Assembly: GCF_036170895.1 (NCBI RefSeq)
Contig: NZ_CP108036.1
Location: forward strand, 5,573,501-5,637,500
Source of the DNA: Streptomyces erythrochromogenes
GTDB lineage: Bacteria > Actinomycetota > Actinomycetes > Streptomycetales > Streptomycetaceae
DNA: 64,000 nucleotides
Direction: 5' to 3'
The position numbers and the translations under genes are program-made. The notes under the pieces are model-generated. The model saw only the letters and a program-made list of their open reading frames with translations, ran no database searches and was not told the origin of the DNA. Shown one piece after another: positions 35,461 through 44,164 of this stretch (the stretch's first letter is position 1; every line of letters begins with the position of its first letter).

Positions 35461-36357
35461 TCAACGCGGCGGTTCGGCCGCCGTCACCTGGCGGTGCGCC
35501 AGTTCCGCCAGCCGCGCCTGCCCGTCCTTGCCCGGGTGGAACCAGTCCCAGCGGCTCAACTGCTCCGCCGCGAAGGGGTACTGGAACACCGCGCCGCCGT
35601 CGTAGCGGCACAGCGCGTCCTTCCCGCAGACCTCGCGCAGCACCTCGTTGTACTCGACCACCCGCGCCCGCACCTGCTCGCGCCGGGCCGTGGCCCCCGT
35701 GGCCAGCGACAGCGGATCGGCGAGCATCGACTGGCAGATGCCCAGCTTCCAGACCTGGCGCACCATCGGGAGGTCCTTGCCCTGCTCCCACAGCCGTTGC
35801 AGGTCGGGCACGCTGGAGACGTACACCTGGGAGGCCGGGGACGCGGCCCGCAGCTGCGCGAGGGCCTGCTCGAAACCGGACCGGAACTCCGCCACCGGGG
35901 TCATCGACGAAGCGGTGGGCCGGCAGGCGTCGTTCGACCCCACCATCACCGTGACCAGGTCGGGCTTGTGCGCGGCGGCCGCCGTCAGCTGGCCCGGAAG
36001 GTCCGCCATCCGCGAGCCGGTGACCGCGTAGTTCCAGCTGCGTCCGGGCACCGCGGCGTCCCCGAGCAGCCGGGCGGCGAGGGAGCGGACGGCGGGGTCG
36101 CTCCCGGTGGCCCAGGACACCTCGGGGCAGTCGGCGAGGACCGAACAGGCGTCGAAACCACGCGTGATGGAGTCGCCGGCGGCCGCGATCGAGGTGGGCG
36201 CCGTGTTCCACCGGGGAGCCGACTGCGCCCCGCGCTCGCCCGGGGCGGCCGATCCGCCCGACTGGCACCCGGTCAGGGCCCCGGCCAGCAGCGCGACCGT
36301 CGCGCCCGCACCCGCGAGAGCACGGCGCGCGCGGCGGCGGGGAGCGGTGGTGCGCAT
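35461..36357 (-). CDS. SGNH/GDSL-hydrolase lipoprotein
   Basis: Exported esterase-like lipoprotein of 298 residues. The signal peptide ends in the lipobox LTGC (Cys about 31). The GDSL motif reads IAAAGDSITRGFD with the nucleophile Ser, block III Asn is in VMVGSNDACRP, and the Asp/His pair is in WDWFHPGKDG. Several further Cys may form disulfides. ATG at 36357 has AAGGAGGGG 8 nt upstream. It may act on acylated cell-wall or extracellular polymers; the substrate is not evident. Confidence 0.85.
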   Translation of the reverse strand: MRTTAPRRRARRALAGAGATVALLAGALTGCQSGGSAAPGERGAQSAPRWNTAPTSIAAAGDSITRGFDACSVLADCPEVSWATGSDPAVRSLAARLLGDAAVPGRSWNYAVTGSRMADLPGQLTAAAAHKPDLVTVMVGSNDACRPTASSMTPVAEFRSGFEQALAQLRAASPASQVYVSSVPDLQRLWEQGKDLPMVRQVWKLGICQSMLADPLSLATGATARREQVRARVVEYNEVLREVCGKDALCRYDGGAVFQYPFAAEQLSRWDWFHPGKDGQARLAELAHRQVTAAEPPR

Positions 36358-36605
36358 GGGAAGGACCCCTCCTTGTGGCCCCCACGCGTTCGGGGGGTCC
36401 TGCTGAGTGAAAGCTCTGTGTTTACCGGCCTCGGAGCGACCGTACGTCACACCAGGACCCCTGGCGCACGGTAGCTTTTTCCCGTGGCGTTTCGGCCGCA
36501 GGTCCCGTTGCGCAATGTCAAATAATTTCCGTTACATTACATCACGTCACATACTGTCCGTTTTCTGGAGTTTATTCCCGACCTCGTCCACCACTGGAGG
36601 TCCCG

Positions 36606-37100
36606 GTGACGACACGTGGAGTTCTGTACGTGCATTCCGCACCGCGCGCGCTCTGCCCGCACGTGGAATGGGCCGTAGCGGGCGTGCTCGGGGTGCGGGT
36701 GAACCTCGACTGGATCCGGCAGCCCGCCTCCCCGGGCACCTGGAGAGCCGAGTTCTCCTGGCAGGCCGAAGCGGGCACCGCCTCGAAACTCGCCTCCGCG
36801 CTGCGCGGCTGGCACCTGCTGCGCTTCGAGGTGACCGCGGAGCCCTGTCCGACCGCCGAGGGCGAGCGCTACAGCTCCACACCGGAGCTCGGCATCTTCC
36901 ACGCCGTCACCGGCCTGCACGGCGACATCCTGATCCCGGAGGACCGGCTGCGCGCCGCGCTGGCCCGGTCCTCGCGCGGCGAGACCGACTTGGAGGCGGA
37001 GATCGCCAAACTGCTCGGCAAGCCCTGGGACGACGAACTGGAACCCTTCCGCTACGCGGGCGAGGGCGCACCGGTCCGCTGGCTCCACCAGGTGGTCTGA
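36606..37100 (+). CDS. DUF3145-family protein
   Basis: Protein of 164 residues of the actinobacterial family DUF3145: TTRGVLYVHSAPRALCPHVE at the N-terminus, LDWIRQPASPGTWRAEFSW, and RYSSTPELGIFHAVTGLHGD followed by an acidic C-terminal helix with GKPWDDELEPFR. It is cytoplasmic and of unknown function. The GTG start has GGAGGTCCCG just before it. The upstream 248 bp (36358-36605) is unusually AT-rich, with TTACATTACATCACGTCACAT around 36531-36552, and probably holds its promoter (CATACT as a possible -10). It sits beside the fatty-acid operon and is convergent with fabF. Confidence 0.85.
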   Translation: MTTRGVLYVHSAPRALCPHVEWAVAGVLGVRVNLDWIRQPASPGTWRAEFSWQAEAGTASKLASALRGWHLLRFEVTAEPCPTAEGERYSSTPELGIFHAVTGLHGDILIPEDRLRAALARSSRGETDLEAEIAKLLGKPWDDELEPFRYAGEGAPVRWLHQVV

Positions 37101-37122
37101 CCGGAGGCACGGTCGGGCGGAA

Positions 37123-37166
37123 CGTGAAGGGCCCCGCACGGCGACTGCCGTGCGGGGCCCTTCACG
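37123..37166. terminator. Bidirectional terminator between DUF3145 and fabF
   Basis: A 20-bp perfect stem (starts CGTGAAGGGCCCCGCACGGC) with a GACT loop, between convergent stops at 37100 and 37176. It is the strongest hairpin in this part and would insulate the fab operon. Confidence 0.85.
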
Positions 37167-37175
37167 TCGAACGGG

Positions 37176-38441
37176 TCAGACGCTGCGGAAGGCGAGCGTC
37201 ACGTTGTGGCCGCCGAAGCCGAAGGAGTTGTTGATCGCGGAGATCGGGCCGTCGGCCGGCAGCTTGCGCGGCTCGTCCCGGACGATGTCCGCGTCGATGT
37301 CGTCGTCGAGCGCGTCGATGTTGATCGTCGGCGGGGCCAGACGGTGGTACAGCGCCAGCACGGTCGCGACGGTCTCGATACCGCCCGCGCCGCCCAGCAG
37401 GTGACCGGTCATCGACTTGGTCGCGGAGATCGCGATGTGGTCGAGGTCGTCGCCCAGGACCTTGCGCAGGGCCTTGATCTCGGCCGTGTCACCCTGCGGG
37501 GTGGACGTGGCGTGGGCGTTGACGTGGACCAGCTCGGCCGGGTCGAGACCCGTGTTGTCGAGCAGGTTCTGCACGGCCGCGGCGACACCGCGGCCGGTCG
37601 GCTCGGGCTGCGCGATGTGGTGGCTGTCCGCGGACAGGCCCTGGCCCAGCACCTCGCAGTAGACCCGGGCGCCGCGCTTGGCCGCGTGCTCGGCGGACTC
37701 CAGGATGACGACGCCCGCGCCCTCGCCCAGGACGAAGCCGTCACGGGCCTTGTCGTACGGACGGGAGGCCGTCTCGGGGCTCTCGTTGTTCTTCGACATC
37801 GCCATCATGTTGGCGAAGGCGGCGATCGGCAGCGGGTGGATCGCGGCCTCGGTGCCGCCCGCGACGACCACGTCGGCGCGGCCGGTGCGGATCATCTCGA
37901 CGGCGTAGCCGATGGCCTCGGCACCGGACGCGCAGGCGCTCACCGGAGTGTGCACGCCGGCCTGGGCGTTGACCTCGAGGCCGACGTTGGCCGACGGGCC
38001 GTTCGGCATGAGCATGGGGACGGTGTGCGGGGAGACCCGGCGCACGCCCTTCTCCTTCAGTACGTCGTACTGGTCGAGCAGAGTGGTGACGCCGCCGATG
38101 CCGGAGGCGATCACGGTGCCCAGGCGGTCGGGAGCGACGGACTCGTCCTCGCCGGCCGGGGCGGTGTAGCCGGCGTCGGCCCACGCCTCGCGGGCCGCGA
38201 TGACGGCGAACTGCGCCGAGCGGTCCAGCTTGCGGGCCAGCGGCCGGGGCAGGACCTCACTCGGGTCCACGGCGACCGGGGCGGCGATGCGTACCGGGAG
38301 TTCGGCGAAGCGCTCGCCCTCCAGGGGCTTGACGCCGGAACGGCCGGCGAGCAGACCTTCCCAGGTCGAAGCGCTGTCGCCACCCAGCGGAGTGGTTGCG
38401 CCGATACCGGTGACGACCACGGTGCGATTGGTCGGGCTCAC
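37176..38441 (-). CDS. fabF: Beta-ketoacyl-ACP synthase II
   Basis: Condensing enzyme of 421 residues that extends acyl-ACP with malonyl-ACP in fatty-acid synthesis. The active-site Cys170 is in TPVSACASGAEA, His310 in VHVNAHATSTPQGD, Lys342 and His347 in ATKSMTGHLLGGAGG. The start is GTG at 38441, giving VSPTNRTVVVTGIGATTPLG. It is the last gene of the leftward operon fabD-fabH-acpP-fabF and has a 79-bp gap to acpP. The operon should be under FasR and malonyl/acyl-CoA supply control, as known in S. coelicolor. Confidence 0.95.
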   Translation of the reverse strand: MSPTNRTVVVTGIGATTPLGGDSASTWEGLLAGRSGVKPLEGERFAELPVRIAAPVAVDPSEVLPRPLARKLDRSAQFAVIAAREAWADAGYTAPAGEDESVAPDRLGTVIASGIGGVTTLLDQYDVLKEKGVRRVSPHTVPMLMPNGPSANVGLEVNAQAGVHTPVSACASGAEAIGYAVEMIRTGRADVVVAGGTEAAIHPLPIAAFANMMAMSKNNESPETASRPYDKARDGFVLGEGAGVVILESAEHAAKRGARVYCEVLGQGLSADSHHIAQPEPTGRGVAAAVQNLLDNTGLDPAELVHVNAHATSTPQGDTAEIKALRKVLGDDLDHIAISATKSMTGHLLGGAGGIETVATVLALYHRLAPPTINIDALDDDIDADIVRDEPRKLPADGPISAINNSFGFGGHNVTLAFRSV

Positions 38442-38520
38442 AGGAATTCTTTCTCCACGTCTCAGAGGGTGCTGAATTGTCACGGCGCCACCGCCGGGTG
38501 GCGACAAACGCTCGTCAGGC

Positions 38521-38769
38521 TCAGGCCTGGTGCTTCAGGATGTAGTCCGCGGCGTCGCCGACCGTCTTGAGGTTCTTGACGTCCTCGTCCGGGATCTTGA
38601 CGTCGAAGCGCTCTTCGGCGGCGACGACGACCTCGACCATGGACAGGGAGTCGACGTCCAGGTCGTCGGTGAAGGACTTGTCGATCTCGACGTCCTCGAC
38701 CGGGATGCCCGCGATCTCGTTGACGATCTCGGCGAGGCCCTCGACGATCTCCTGCTGCGTGGCGGCCAT
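38521..38769 (-). CDS. acpP: Acyl carrier protein
   Basis: Carrier protein of 82 residues that holds growing acyl chains on a phosphopantetheine arm. The attachment site is Ser41 in DLDVDSLSMVEVV, and the four-helix acidic fold is complete (NEIAGIPVEDVEIDKSF to DAADYILKHQA). ATG at 38769 follows GAAGGAG. It lies between fabH and fabF in the operon. Confidence 0.96.
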   Translation of the reverse strand: MAATQQEIVEGLAEIVNEIAGIPVEDVEIDKSFTDDLDVDSLSMVEVVVAAEERFDVKIPDEDVKNLKTVGDAADYILKHQA

Positions 38770-38824
38770 GTGGCGCTCCTTCTCTGGGTAACTGGGTAGA
38801 AAGACCGGGATGTGGATCCCGGCC

Positions 38825-39829
38825 CTAGGGGAGGGTAACGACCGTCGCGGCGTAGACGAGCCCCGCCCCGAAGCCGATGACGAGCGCGGTGTCGCCGCTC
38901 TTCGCCGCTCCGGTCGCCAGGAGCCGCTCCATGGCGAGCGGGATCGAGGCGGCCGACGTGTTGCCGGTGGTCTCCACGTCACGGGCGACCGTGACGTGCT
39001 CCGGCAGCTTCAGAGTCTTCACCATCGAGTCGATGATCCGCATGTTCGCCTGGTGCGGGATGAAGACGTCCAGGTCTTCCGCGGTGATCCCGGCGGCGTC
39101 GAGCGCCTGCTGGGCCACCTTGGCCATCTCGAAGACGGCCCAGCGGAAGACCGCCTGACCCTCCTGCGTGATGGCCGGGAACTTCTCTCCGGCGTCCTTG
39201 CCGAGGTACTCGTCCCACGGCACGGTCTGCTTGATCGTGTCGGACTTGTCGCCCTCCGAGCCCCACACCGTGGGGCCGATGGCCGGCTCGTCCGAGGGAC
39301 CGACGACGACGGCGCCGGCGCCGTCGCCGAACAGGAAGGCCGTCGCGCGGTCCTCCAGGTCCGTGAGGTCCGAGAGCCGCTCCACGCCGATGACGAGGAC
39401 GTACTCCGCGGAACCTTCCACCACCATGCCCTTGGCAAGGGTCAGGCCGTAGCCGAAACCGGCACAGCCCGCGGAGATGTCGAAGGCGGCGGGCTTGACC
39501 GCGCCGACCCGGTGCGCGATCTCGGTCGCGACGGCCGGGGTCTGCTTGAAGTGCGAGACCGTGGAGACGATCACCGCACCGATCTGCTCGGGGGCGACAC
39601 CGGCGTCGGCCAGCGCCTTGCCCGAGGCCTCCACCGACATCGCGGCGACGGTCTCCTGGGGCGAGGCCCAGTGCCGGGTCGCGATGCCGGAGCGGGAGCG
39701 GATCCACTCGTCGGAGGAGTCGATGGTCTCGAGGATGACCTCGTTGGGCACCACACGGGTCGGGCGGTAGCCGCCGACGCCGAGGATGCGGGCGTAGGGG
39801 GAGCCCTTGGCCGGCTTGATCTTGGACAT
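38825..39829 (-). CDS. fabH: Beta-ketoacyl-ACP synthase III
   Basis: Initiating condensing enzyme of 334 residues; in Streptomyces it prefers branched-chain acyl-CoA starters plus malonyl-ACP. The Cys-His-Asn triad is Cys122 (DISAGCAGFGYG), His259 (IPHQANMRI) and Asn290 (ETTGNTSAASI). The loop GDGAGAVVVGPSD is typical. The 20 bp to fabD suggest co-transcription. Confidence 0.96.
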   Translation of the reverse strand: MSKIKPAKGSPYARILGVGGYRPTRVVPNEVILETIDSSDEWIRSRSGIATRHWASPQETVAAMSVEASGKALADAGVAPEQIGAVIVSTVSHFKQTPAVATEIAHRVGAVKPAAFDISAGCAGFGYGLTLAKGMVVEGSAEYVLVIGVERLSDLTDLEDRATAFLFGDGAGAVVVGPSDEPAIGPTVWGSEGDKSDTIKQTVPWDEYLGKDAGEKFPAITQEGQAVFRWAVFEMAKVAQQALDAAGITAEDLDVFIPHQANMRIIDSMVKTLKLPEHVTVARDVETTGNTSAASIPLAMERLLATGAAKSGDTALVIGFGAGLVYAATVVTLP

Positions 39830-39848
39830 GCTGTGTGGGCTCCTTCTC

Positions 39849-40766
39849 TCAGGCCGTCAGTTCGGCGACCAGCGCCGCGGCCTTCTCGAGATCGTCCGGG
39901 GTCTTCAGCGCCACGCTCGGTACGCCCTTCAGCGCGCGCTTGGCCAGACCCGTCAGGGTGCCGCCGGGGGACAGCTCGATGATCCCCGTGACGCCCAGCT
40001 CGGCGAACGTCTCCATGCACAGGTCCCAGCGGACCGGGTTCGCGACCTGGCCCACCAGGCGGGCGACGACGTCGGCGCCCGTGGTGACGACGAGGCCGTC
40101 CTTGTTCGAGACGTACTTCAGGGCCGGGTCCGCCGGGGCGAGGGCCTCGGCGGCCTTCTCCAGCTCGGCGACCGCAGGGGCCATGTGGTGCGTGTGGAAG
40201 GCGCCCGCGACCTTGAGGGGAACGACCTTCATGGAACCCTCGGGCTTGTCGGCCTGCAGGGCTTCGATCTGCTCCATCGTGCCGGCGGCCACGATCTGGC
40301 CCGCGCCGTTGATGTTGGCCGGGGTCAGGCCGAGCTTCTCGAGGTGCGCGACGACGACGGCGGGATCCCCGCCGAGAATCGCGGCCATGCCCGTCTCGGT
40401 GACGGCGGCGGCCGCCGCCATGCCCAGCCCGCGGGTCCGGACGAACGACAGCGCGTCCTCCTCGGGCAGCACGCCGGCGATGGCCGCGGCGGTGATCTCA
40501 CCGACGCTGTGGCCGGCGACGGCGCCGAAGACCGAGGTGGAACCCAGCGCGGAGGCGGACAGCAGACCGGCGGCCACCAGCAGGGGCTGGGCGACCGCGG
40601 TGTCGCGGATCTCCTCGGCGTCGGCCGTCGTGCCGTAGCGGGCAAGGTCCAGCTTGATGGCGTCGGACCACTCGGCGACGCGGTCAGCGGCACCGGGGAG
40701 GTCGAGCCAGGGAGTCAAGAAGCCGGGCGTCTGAGCGCCTTGGCCGGGAGCGACGAGTACGAGCAC
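39849..40766 (-). CDS. fabD: Malonyl-CoA:ACP transacylase
   Basis: Transacylase of 305 residues that loads malonate onto ACP. The nucleophile is Ser87 in GAVAGHSVGEI, the partner His191 is in AGAFHTHHMAP, and the N-terminal oxyanion loop is VAPGQGAQ. The start is taken as GTG at 40766 (LVLVAPGQG next); GTG two codons upstream at 40772 is possible. It is the first fab gene, 89 bp after fasR. Confidence 0.95.
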   Translation of the reverse strand: MLVLVAPGQGAQTPGFLTPWLDLPGAADRVAEWSDAIKLDLARYGTTADAEEIRDTAVAQPLLVAAGLLSASALGSTSVFGAVAGHSVGEITAAAIAGVLPEEDALSFVRTRGLGMAAAAAVTETGMAAILGGDPAVVVAHLEKLGLTPANINGAGQIVAAGTMEQIEALQADKPEGSMKVVPLKVAGAFHTHHMAPAVAELEKAAEALAPADPALKYVSNKDGLVVTTGADVVARLVGQVANPVRWDLCMETFAELGVTGIIELSPGGTLTGLAKRALKGVPSVALKTPDDLEKAAALVAELTA

Positions 40767-40834
40767 CCTCACACTCTCTCTTGTGGATGGTCCCTGCCGC
40801 CCGTGGGGACAGGGACCAAGAACCGTCGGGGTAA

Positions 40835-40851
40835 TTGTTGATGTCCGACAA
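40835..40851. promoter_or_regulatory. Candidate FasR operator upstream of fabD
   Basis: Inverted repeat TTGT-N9-ACAA in the 89-bp gap between fasR and fabD, in a locally AT-richer stretch. FasR is known to activate fabDHPF from this gap in S. coelicolor; I do not recall its exact consensus, so this dyad is only a positional candidate. Confidence 0.35.
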
Positions 40852-40855
40852 AAGT

Positions 40856-42073
40856 CTAGGACTGGCCATCGCCGTCGGCCAGACGCCCCAGAATCAGGGC
40901 GATACGCAGCGTGAACGCCGATCGGACATCGGACGGCGACCATCCGGTGACGTCGGTCACACGTCGTAGCCGGTAGCGCACCGTATTGGGGTGCACGAAC
41001 AGCATCCGAGCTGCCCCTTCGAGGCTGCTCGCCTGCTCCAGATAGACGCTCAACGTCTCCAGCAGTGCCGACCCCGCCTCCTCAAGCGGTCTGTAGATCT
41101 CCTCCACCAGCTGTTCTCTGGCAGCCGGATCCGAGGCGATCGCGCGTTCCGGCAGGAGATCATCCGCCAGGACCGGCCGCGGCGCGTCCTGCCACGCCGT
41201 ACAGGCCTTCAGTCCGGCCGCCGCGGCCTGCGCCGACTTCGTCGCGTTCAGCAGGTCGGGCACCACCGGGCCGGCCACCACGGGACCCGCCGCGAACGGC
41301 CCGATCAGGGACTTCGCCACCTGCATCGGGTTGTCGCTGCCGCCCGCGATGACGACCAGACGGTCCCCGAGCACACCCGTCAGGACCTGGAGCTTGTGGT
41401 GGCGGGCCGCCCGCCGGATGGCCTCGACCGTGAGCTCGCTGTCGCCCTCCGGCGCGGTGCCGAGCACCACGCACACGTGCTCCGGGGAGTTCCAGCCCAG
41501 CGCCGCCGCCCGCGACAGCGCGCCCTCGTCGGCCTCGCCGGACAGCACCGCGTTGACGACCAGGGACTCCAGCCGGGCGTCCCACGCCCCGCGCGCCTCG
41601 GCGGCCTGCGCGTACACCTGGGCGGTCGCGAAGGCGATCTCCCGCGCGTACACCAGCAGCGCCTCGCGCAGGATCGACTCGTCGCCGGGGGCCGCCACCT
41701 CCTCGATCGCGGTCTCCATGACCTCGATCGTGGTGCGGACCATCTCGACGGTCTGACGCAGGGTGATCGCCCGGGTCAGCTCGCGCGGAGCCGTCCCGAA
41801 GACGTCGGTGGAGATCGCCTGCGGAGTCTCCGGATGCCGGAACCACTCGGTGAACGCGGCGATACCGGCCTGCGCGACCAGACCGATCCACGAGCGGTTC
41901 TCGGGTGGCATCGCCCGGTACCACGGCAGGGTCTCGTCCATGCGCGCGATCGCGTTGGCGGCGAGCCGGCCGGAGGACTTCTCCAGACGGCGCAGCGTCG
42001 CGGTGTGCGGATGGGCGGGAGCGGGATGCGCGGCGTGTGTGGCGGGCGAATGCTCACGTTCGGGTTGAGGCAC
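40856..42073 (-). CDS. fasR: Fatty-acid synthesis regulator FasR (PucR/CdaR type)
   Basis: Regulator of 405 residues that activates the fab operon. The N-terminal part is an acyl-sensor-like helical domain (about 25-180, ETLPWYRAMPPENRSWIGLV); the middle is a GGDEF-like CdaR region (about 180-300); the C-terminal PucR helix-turn-helix (about 340-400) contains LFVHPNTVRYRLRRVTDVTG. The identity is supported by its place just ahead of fabD, as in S. coelicolor and, for the homologue Rv2242, in Mycobacterium. In the latter the ligand is long-chain acyl-CoA. Confidence 0.93.
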   Translation of the reverse strand: MPQPEREHSPATHAAHPAPAHPHTATLRRLEKSSGRLAANAIARMDETLPWYRAMPPENRSWIGLVAQAGIAAFTEWFRHPETPQAISTDVFGTAPRELTRAITLRQTVEMVRTTIEVMETAIEEVAAPGDESILREALLVYAREIAFATAQVYAQAAEARGAWDARLESLVVNAVLSGEADEGALSRAAALGWNSPEHVCVVLGTAPEGDSELTVEAIRRAARHHKLQVLTGVLGDRLVVIAGGSDNPMQVAKSLIGPFAAGPVVAGPVVPDLLNATKSAQAAAAGLKACTAWQDAPRPVLADDLLPERAIASDPAAREQLVEEIYRPLEEAGSALLETLSVYLEQASSLEGAARMLFVHPNTVRYRLRRVTDVTGWSPSDVRSAFTLRIALILGRLADGDGQS

Positions 42074-42165
42074 GGGACAAGACTGCCTTATCGGGAAGGC
42101 TGCGCCGAGTCCGGTCCCGTGTCCGGGCCCGGCTCCGTCCCACGGCTGGGGCTACCGTGGCCCTC

Positions 42166-42822
42166 ATGATTGAAGTACGCCGCGGCGCCGACCGGTACGA
42201 GGGAGGAGACCCGGCAGCCGGGATCACCACCCGGCACGCCTTCTCCTTCGGGTCCTCCTACGACCCGGACAACCTGCGCTTCGGCCCCGTCCTGGCCTGC
42301 AACGAGGAGACCCTCGCGGCCGGCGCGGGCTTCGACGAGCACCCGCACAGCCACACCGAGATCGTGACCTGGGTGATCGACGGCGAGCTCACCCACCAGG
42401 ACAGCACCGGCGAGAAGAGCCTCGTCCGGCCCGGGGACGTGCAGCGGCTCAGCGCCGGGTCGGGGGCGCGCCACGTGGAGCGCAACGACGGCGACCGGCC
42501 GCTGCGCTTCGTGCAGATGTGGCTCTCGCCGCTCGCCGCGGGCGGCGATCCCTCGTACGAGGTGCTGCGGGGCGTCCCCGACGGCACGCCCTACGAGGTT
42601 CCCGCGGCCGGCGCCGCCCTGCACGTACGGCGCCCCGGCGCGGGCGAGCGGGTCGCCGTACCGGCCGCCGAGCGGGTGTACCTGCACGTGGTGCGCGGGG
42701 ACCTGCGCCTGGACGGGGCGGAGCTGGGCCCCGGGGACTCGGCGCGGATCACCGCCGAGAAGGGCCTGGAGATCATCGCCGGGTCCCCGGGGGAACTGCT
42801 GATCTGGGAACTGCCGGCCTAG
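42166..42822 (+). CDS. Pirin-family protein (YhhW/quercetinase-like)
   Basis: Bicupin of 218 residues. The metal site is in the N-terminal cupin: GFDEHPHSHTEIVTWVIDG (His, His, His) and LSAGSGARHVERN. The C-terminal cupin (about 125-215) is without ligands. The N-terminal FSFGSSYDPDNLRFGPVLA matches YhhW-type pirins, some of which oxidise quercetin. It diverges from fasR and is the first of eight genes that separate fasR from aceE. Confidence 0.88.
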   Translation: MIEVRRGADRYEGGDPAAGITTRHAFSFGSSYDPDNLRFGPVLACNEETLAAGAGFDEHPHSHTEIVTWVIDGELTHQDSTGEKSLVRPGDVQRLSAGSGARHVERNDGDRPLRFVQMWLSPLAAGGDPSYEVLRGVPDGTPYEVPAAGAALHVRRPGAGERVAVPAAERVYLHVVRGDLRLDGAELGPGDSARITAEKGLEIIAGSPGELLIWELPA

Positions 42823-42856
42823 CCGCCCGCCCGGCCCGCCCGGCCCCCGGTCCGGT

Positions 42857-43702
42857 CTACGCGGAGCGGAGTTCGGCCAGGACCGCGTCGGTGAACGGGG
42901 TCCAGGCCTCGACCGCCCACGGGCCGAAGGGCCGGTCGGTCAGCGCCACGCACGCGGCGCGCGCGTCCGGGTCCACCCACAGGAAGGTGCCGGCCTGGCC
43001 GAAGTGGCCGAAGGTGCGCCGGGAGGAGGTCAGGCCCGTCCAGTGCGGGGACTTGCCGTCGCGGATCTCCATGCCGAGGCCCCAGTCGTTGGGGGACTGG
43101 CTCCCGTACCCCGGCAGGACGCCCTTGAGCCCGGGGTGGACGACCGAGGTGGCCTCGGCGACCGTGCGGACGTCGAGCAGCCGGGGCGCCTGCAGTTCGG
43201 CGGCGAAGCGCAGCAGGTCGGAGACGGTGGAGACGCCGTCCTTGGCGGGCGACCCGTCCAGGGTGGTCGACGCCATGCCCAGCGGCTCGAAGACGGCCTG
43301 GTGCACGTACTCCGCGAAGGGGATGCCGGTGGCCTTGGCGATGTGGTCGCCGAGCACCTCGAAGCCGGCGTTCGAGTACAGCCGGCGCGTACCGGGCGCG
43401 GCCATCGCGCGGTGCTCGTCGAACGCCAGGCCGCTGGTGTGCGCGAGCAGGTGACGGACCGTCGACCCCTCGGGCCCGGCCGGCTCGTCCAGCTCGATCG
43501 CCCCTTCCTCGTGGGCGACGAGGGCGGCGTACGCGGCGAGCGGTTTGGTGACCGACGCCAGCGCGAAGCGGTGGTCGACGGGCCCGTGCGAGCCGGCGAG
43601 GCTCCCGTCGGCGGTGACGACGGCCGCCGCGGCGGTGTCCACGGGCCAGGTCTCGATGATCCGCAGGCTTTCCATGCCGCTCAGGGCCTCCTTGCTGTCC
43701 AT
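42857..43702 (-). CDS. Serine hydrolase, class C beta-lactamase/DD-peptidase fold
   Basis: Serine hydrolase of 281 residues with no signal peptide. The SxxK motif is in FALASVTKPLAAY, the YxN motif is LYSNAGFEVLG, and the third motif is replaced by FGHFGQAGT. It belongs to the penicillin-binding-protein-like/EstB esterase group, so an ester or small-amide substrate is more likely than beta-lactams. ATG at 43702 lies 18 bp from the MerR operator, so its promoter overlaps that site. Confidence 0.85.
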   Translation of the reverse strand: MDSKEALSGMESLRIIETWPVDTAAAAVVTADGSLAGSHGPVDHRFALASVTKPLAAYAALVAHEEGAIELDEPAGPEGSTVRHLLAHTSGLAFDEHRAMAAPGTRRLYSNAGFEVLGDHIAKATGIPFAEYVHQAVFEPLGMASTTLDGSPAKDGVSTVSDLLRFAAELQAPRLLDVRTVAEATSVVHPGLKGVLPGYGSQSPNDWGLGMEIRDGKSPHWTGLTSSRRTFGHFGQAGTFLWVDPDARAACVALTDRPFGPWAVEAWTPFTDAVLAELRSA

Positions 43703-43716
43703 GCGGCCGAGCCTAC

Positions 43717-43746
43717 TTGCTTGGAGTGCACTCAAGGGTTTTAGCG
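43717..43746 (+). promoter_or_regulatory. MerR-type operator-promoter
   Basis: The dyad CTTGGAGTGCACTCAAG (43720-43736) with a -35-like TTGCTT (43717-43722) lies just upstream of the MerR gene. MerR-family promoters place a dyad between -35 and -10 with long spacing. A perfect form would read CTTGGAGTGCACTCCAAG; here one C is missing from the right arm. Confidence 0.65.
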
Positions 43747-43753
43747 TGGGGCC

Positions 43754-44164
43754 ATGAGCCAGAGCCACAGCCTGAGCCTGACGCAGACGCGCTACACGAT
43801 CAGCGAGGTGGAGGCCCGGACCGGTCTGAGCCAGCACACCCTGCGCTGGTACGAGCGGATCGGTCTGATGCCGCACGTGGACCGCTCCCACTCGGGCCAG
43901 CGCCGCTTCACCGACAAGGACCTCGACTGGCTGGGCTTCGTGGGCAAGCTGCGTGCCACGGGGATGTCGGTGGCCGACATGGTCCGCTACGCCGAGCTGG
44001 TCCGCGAGGGCGAGCACACCGTCGAGGAACGCCGTGAGCTGCTGGAACGGACGCGGTGCGAGGTGCGGGCGCGGATCGGGGAGCTGACGGACGCACTGGC
44101 CGTACTGGACTACAAGATCGACATGTATGCGATGAGGACGGTCTCGGGGAAGGGACAGCAATGA
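43754..44164 (+). CDS. MerR-family transcriptional regulator
   Basis: Regulator of 136 residues. The N-terminal winged helix is YTISEVEARTGLSQHTLRWY followed by RSHSGQRRFTDKDLDWL; the coiled-coil dimer helix is about 85-120 and the ligand end is short, with one Cys (TRCEVR). It is probably autoregulated through the dyad at 43720-43736. Its stop overlaps the aldo/keto reductase start (ATGA), so the reductase is the regulated partner. Confidence 0.9.
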   Translation: MSQSHSLSLTQTRYTISEVEARTGLSQHTLRWYERIGLMPHVDRSHSGQRRFTDKDLDWLGFVGKLRATGMSVADMVRYAELVREGEHTVEERRELLERTRCEVRARIGELTDALAVLDYKIDMYAMRTVSGKGQQ

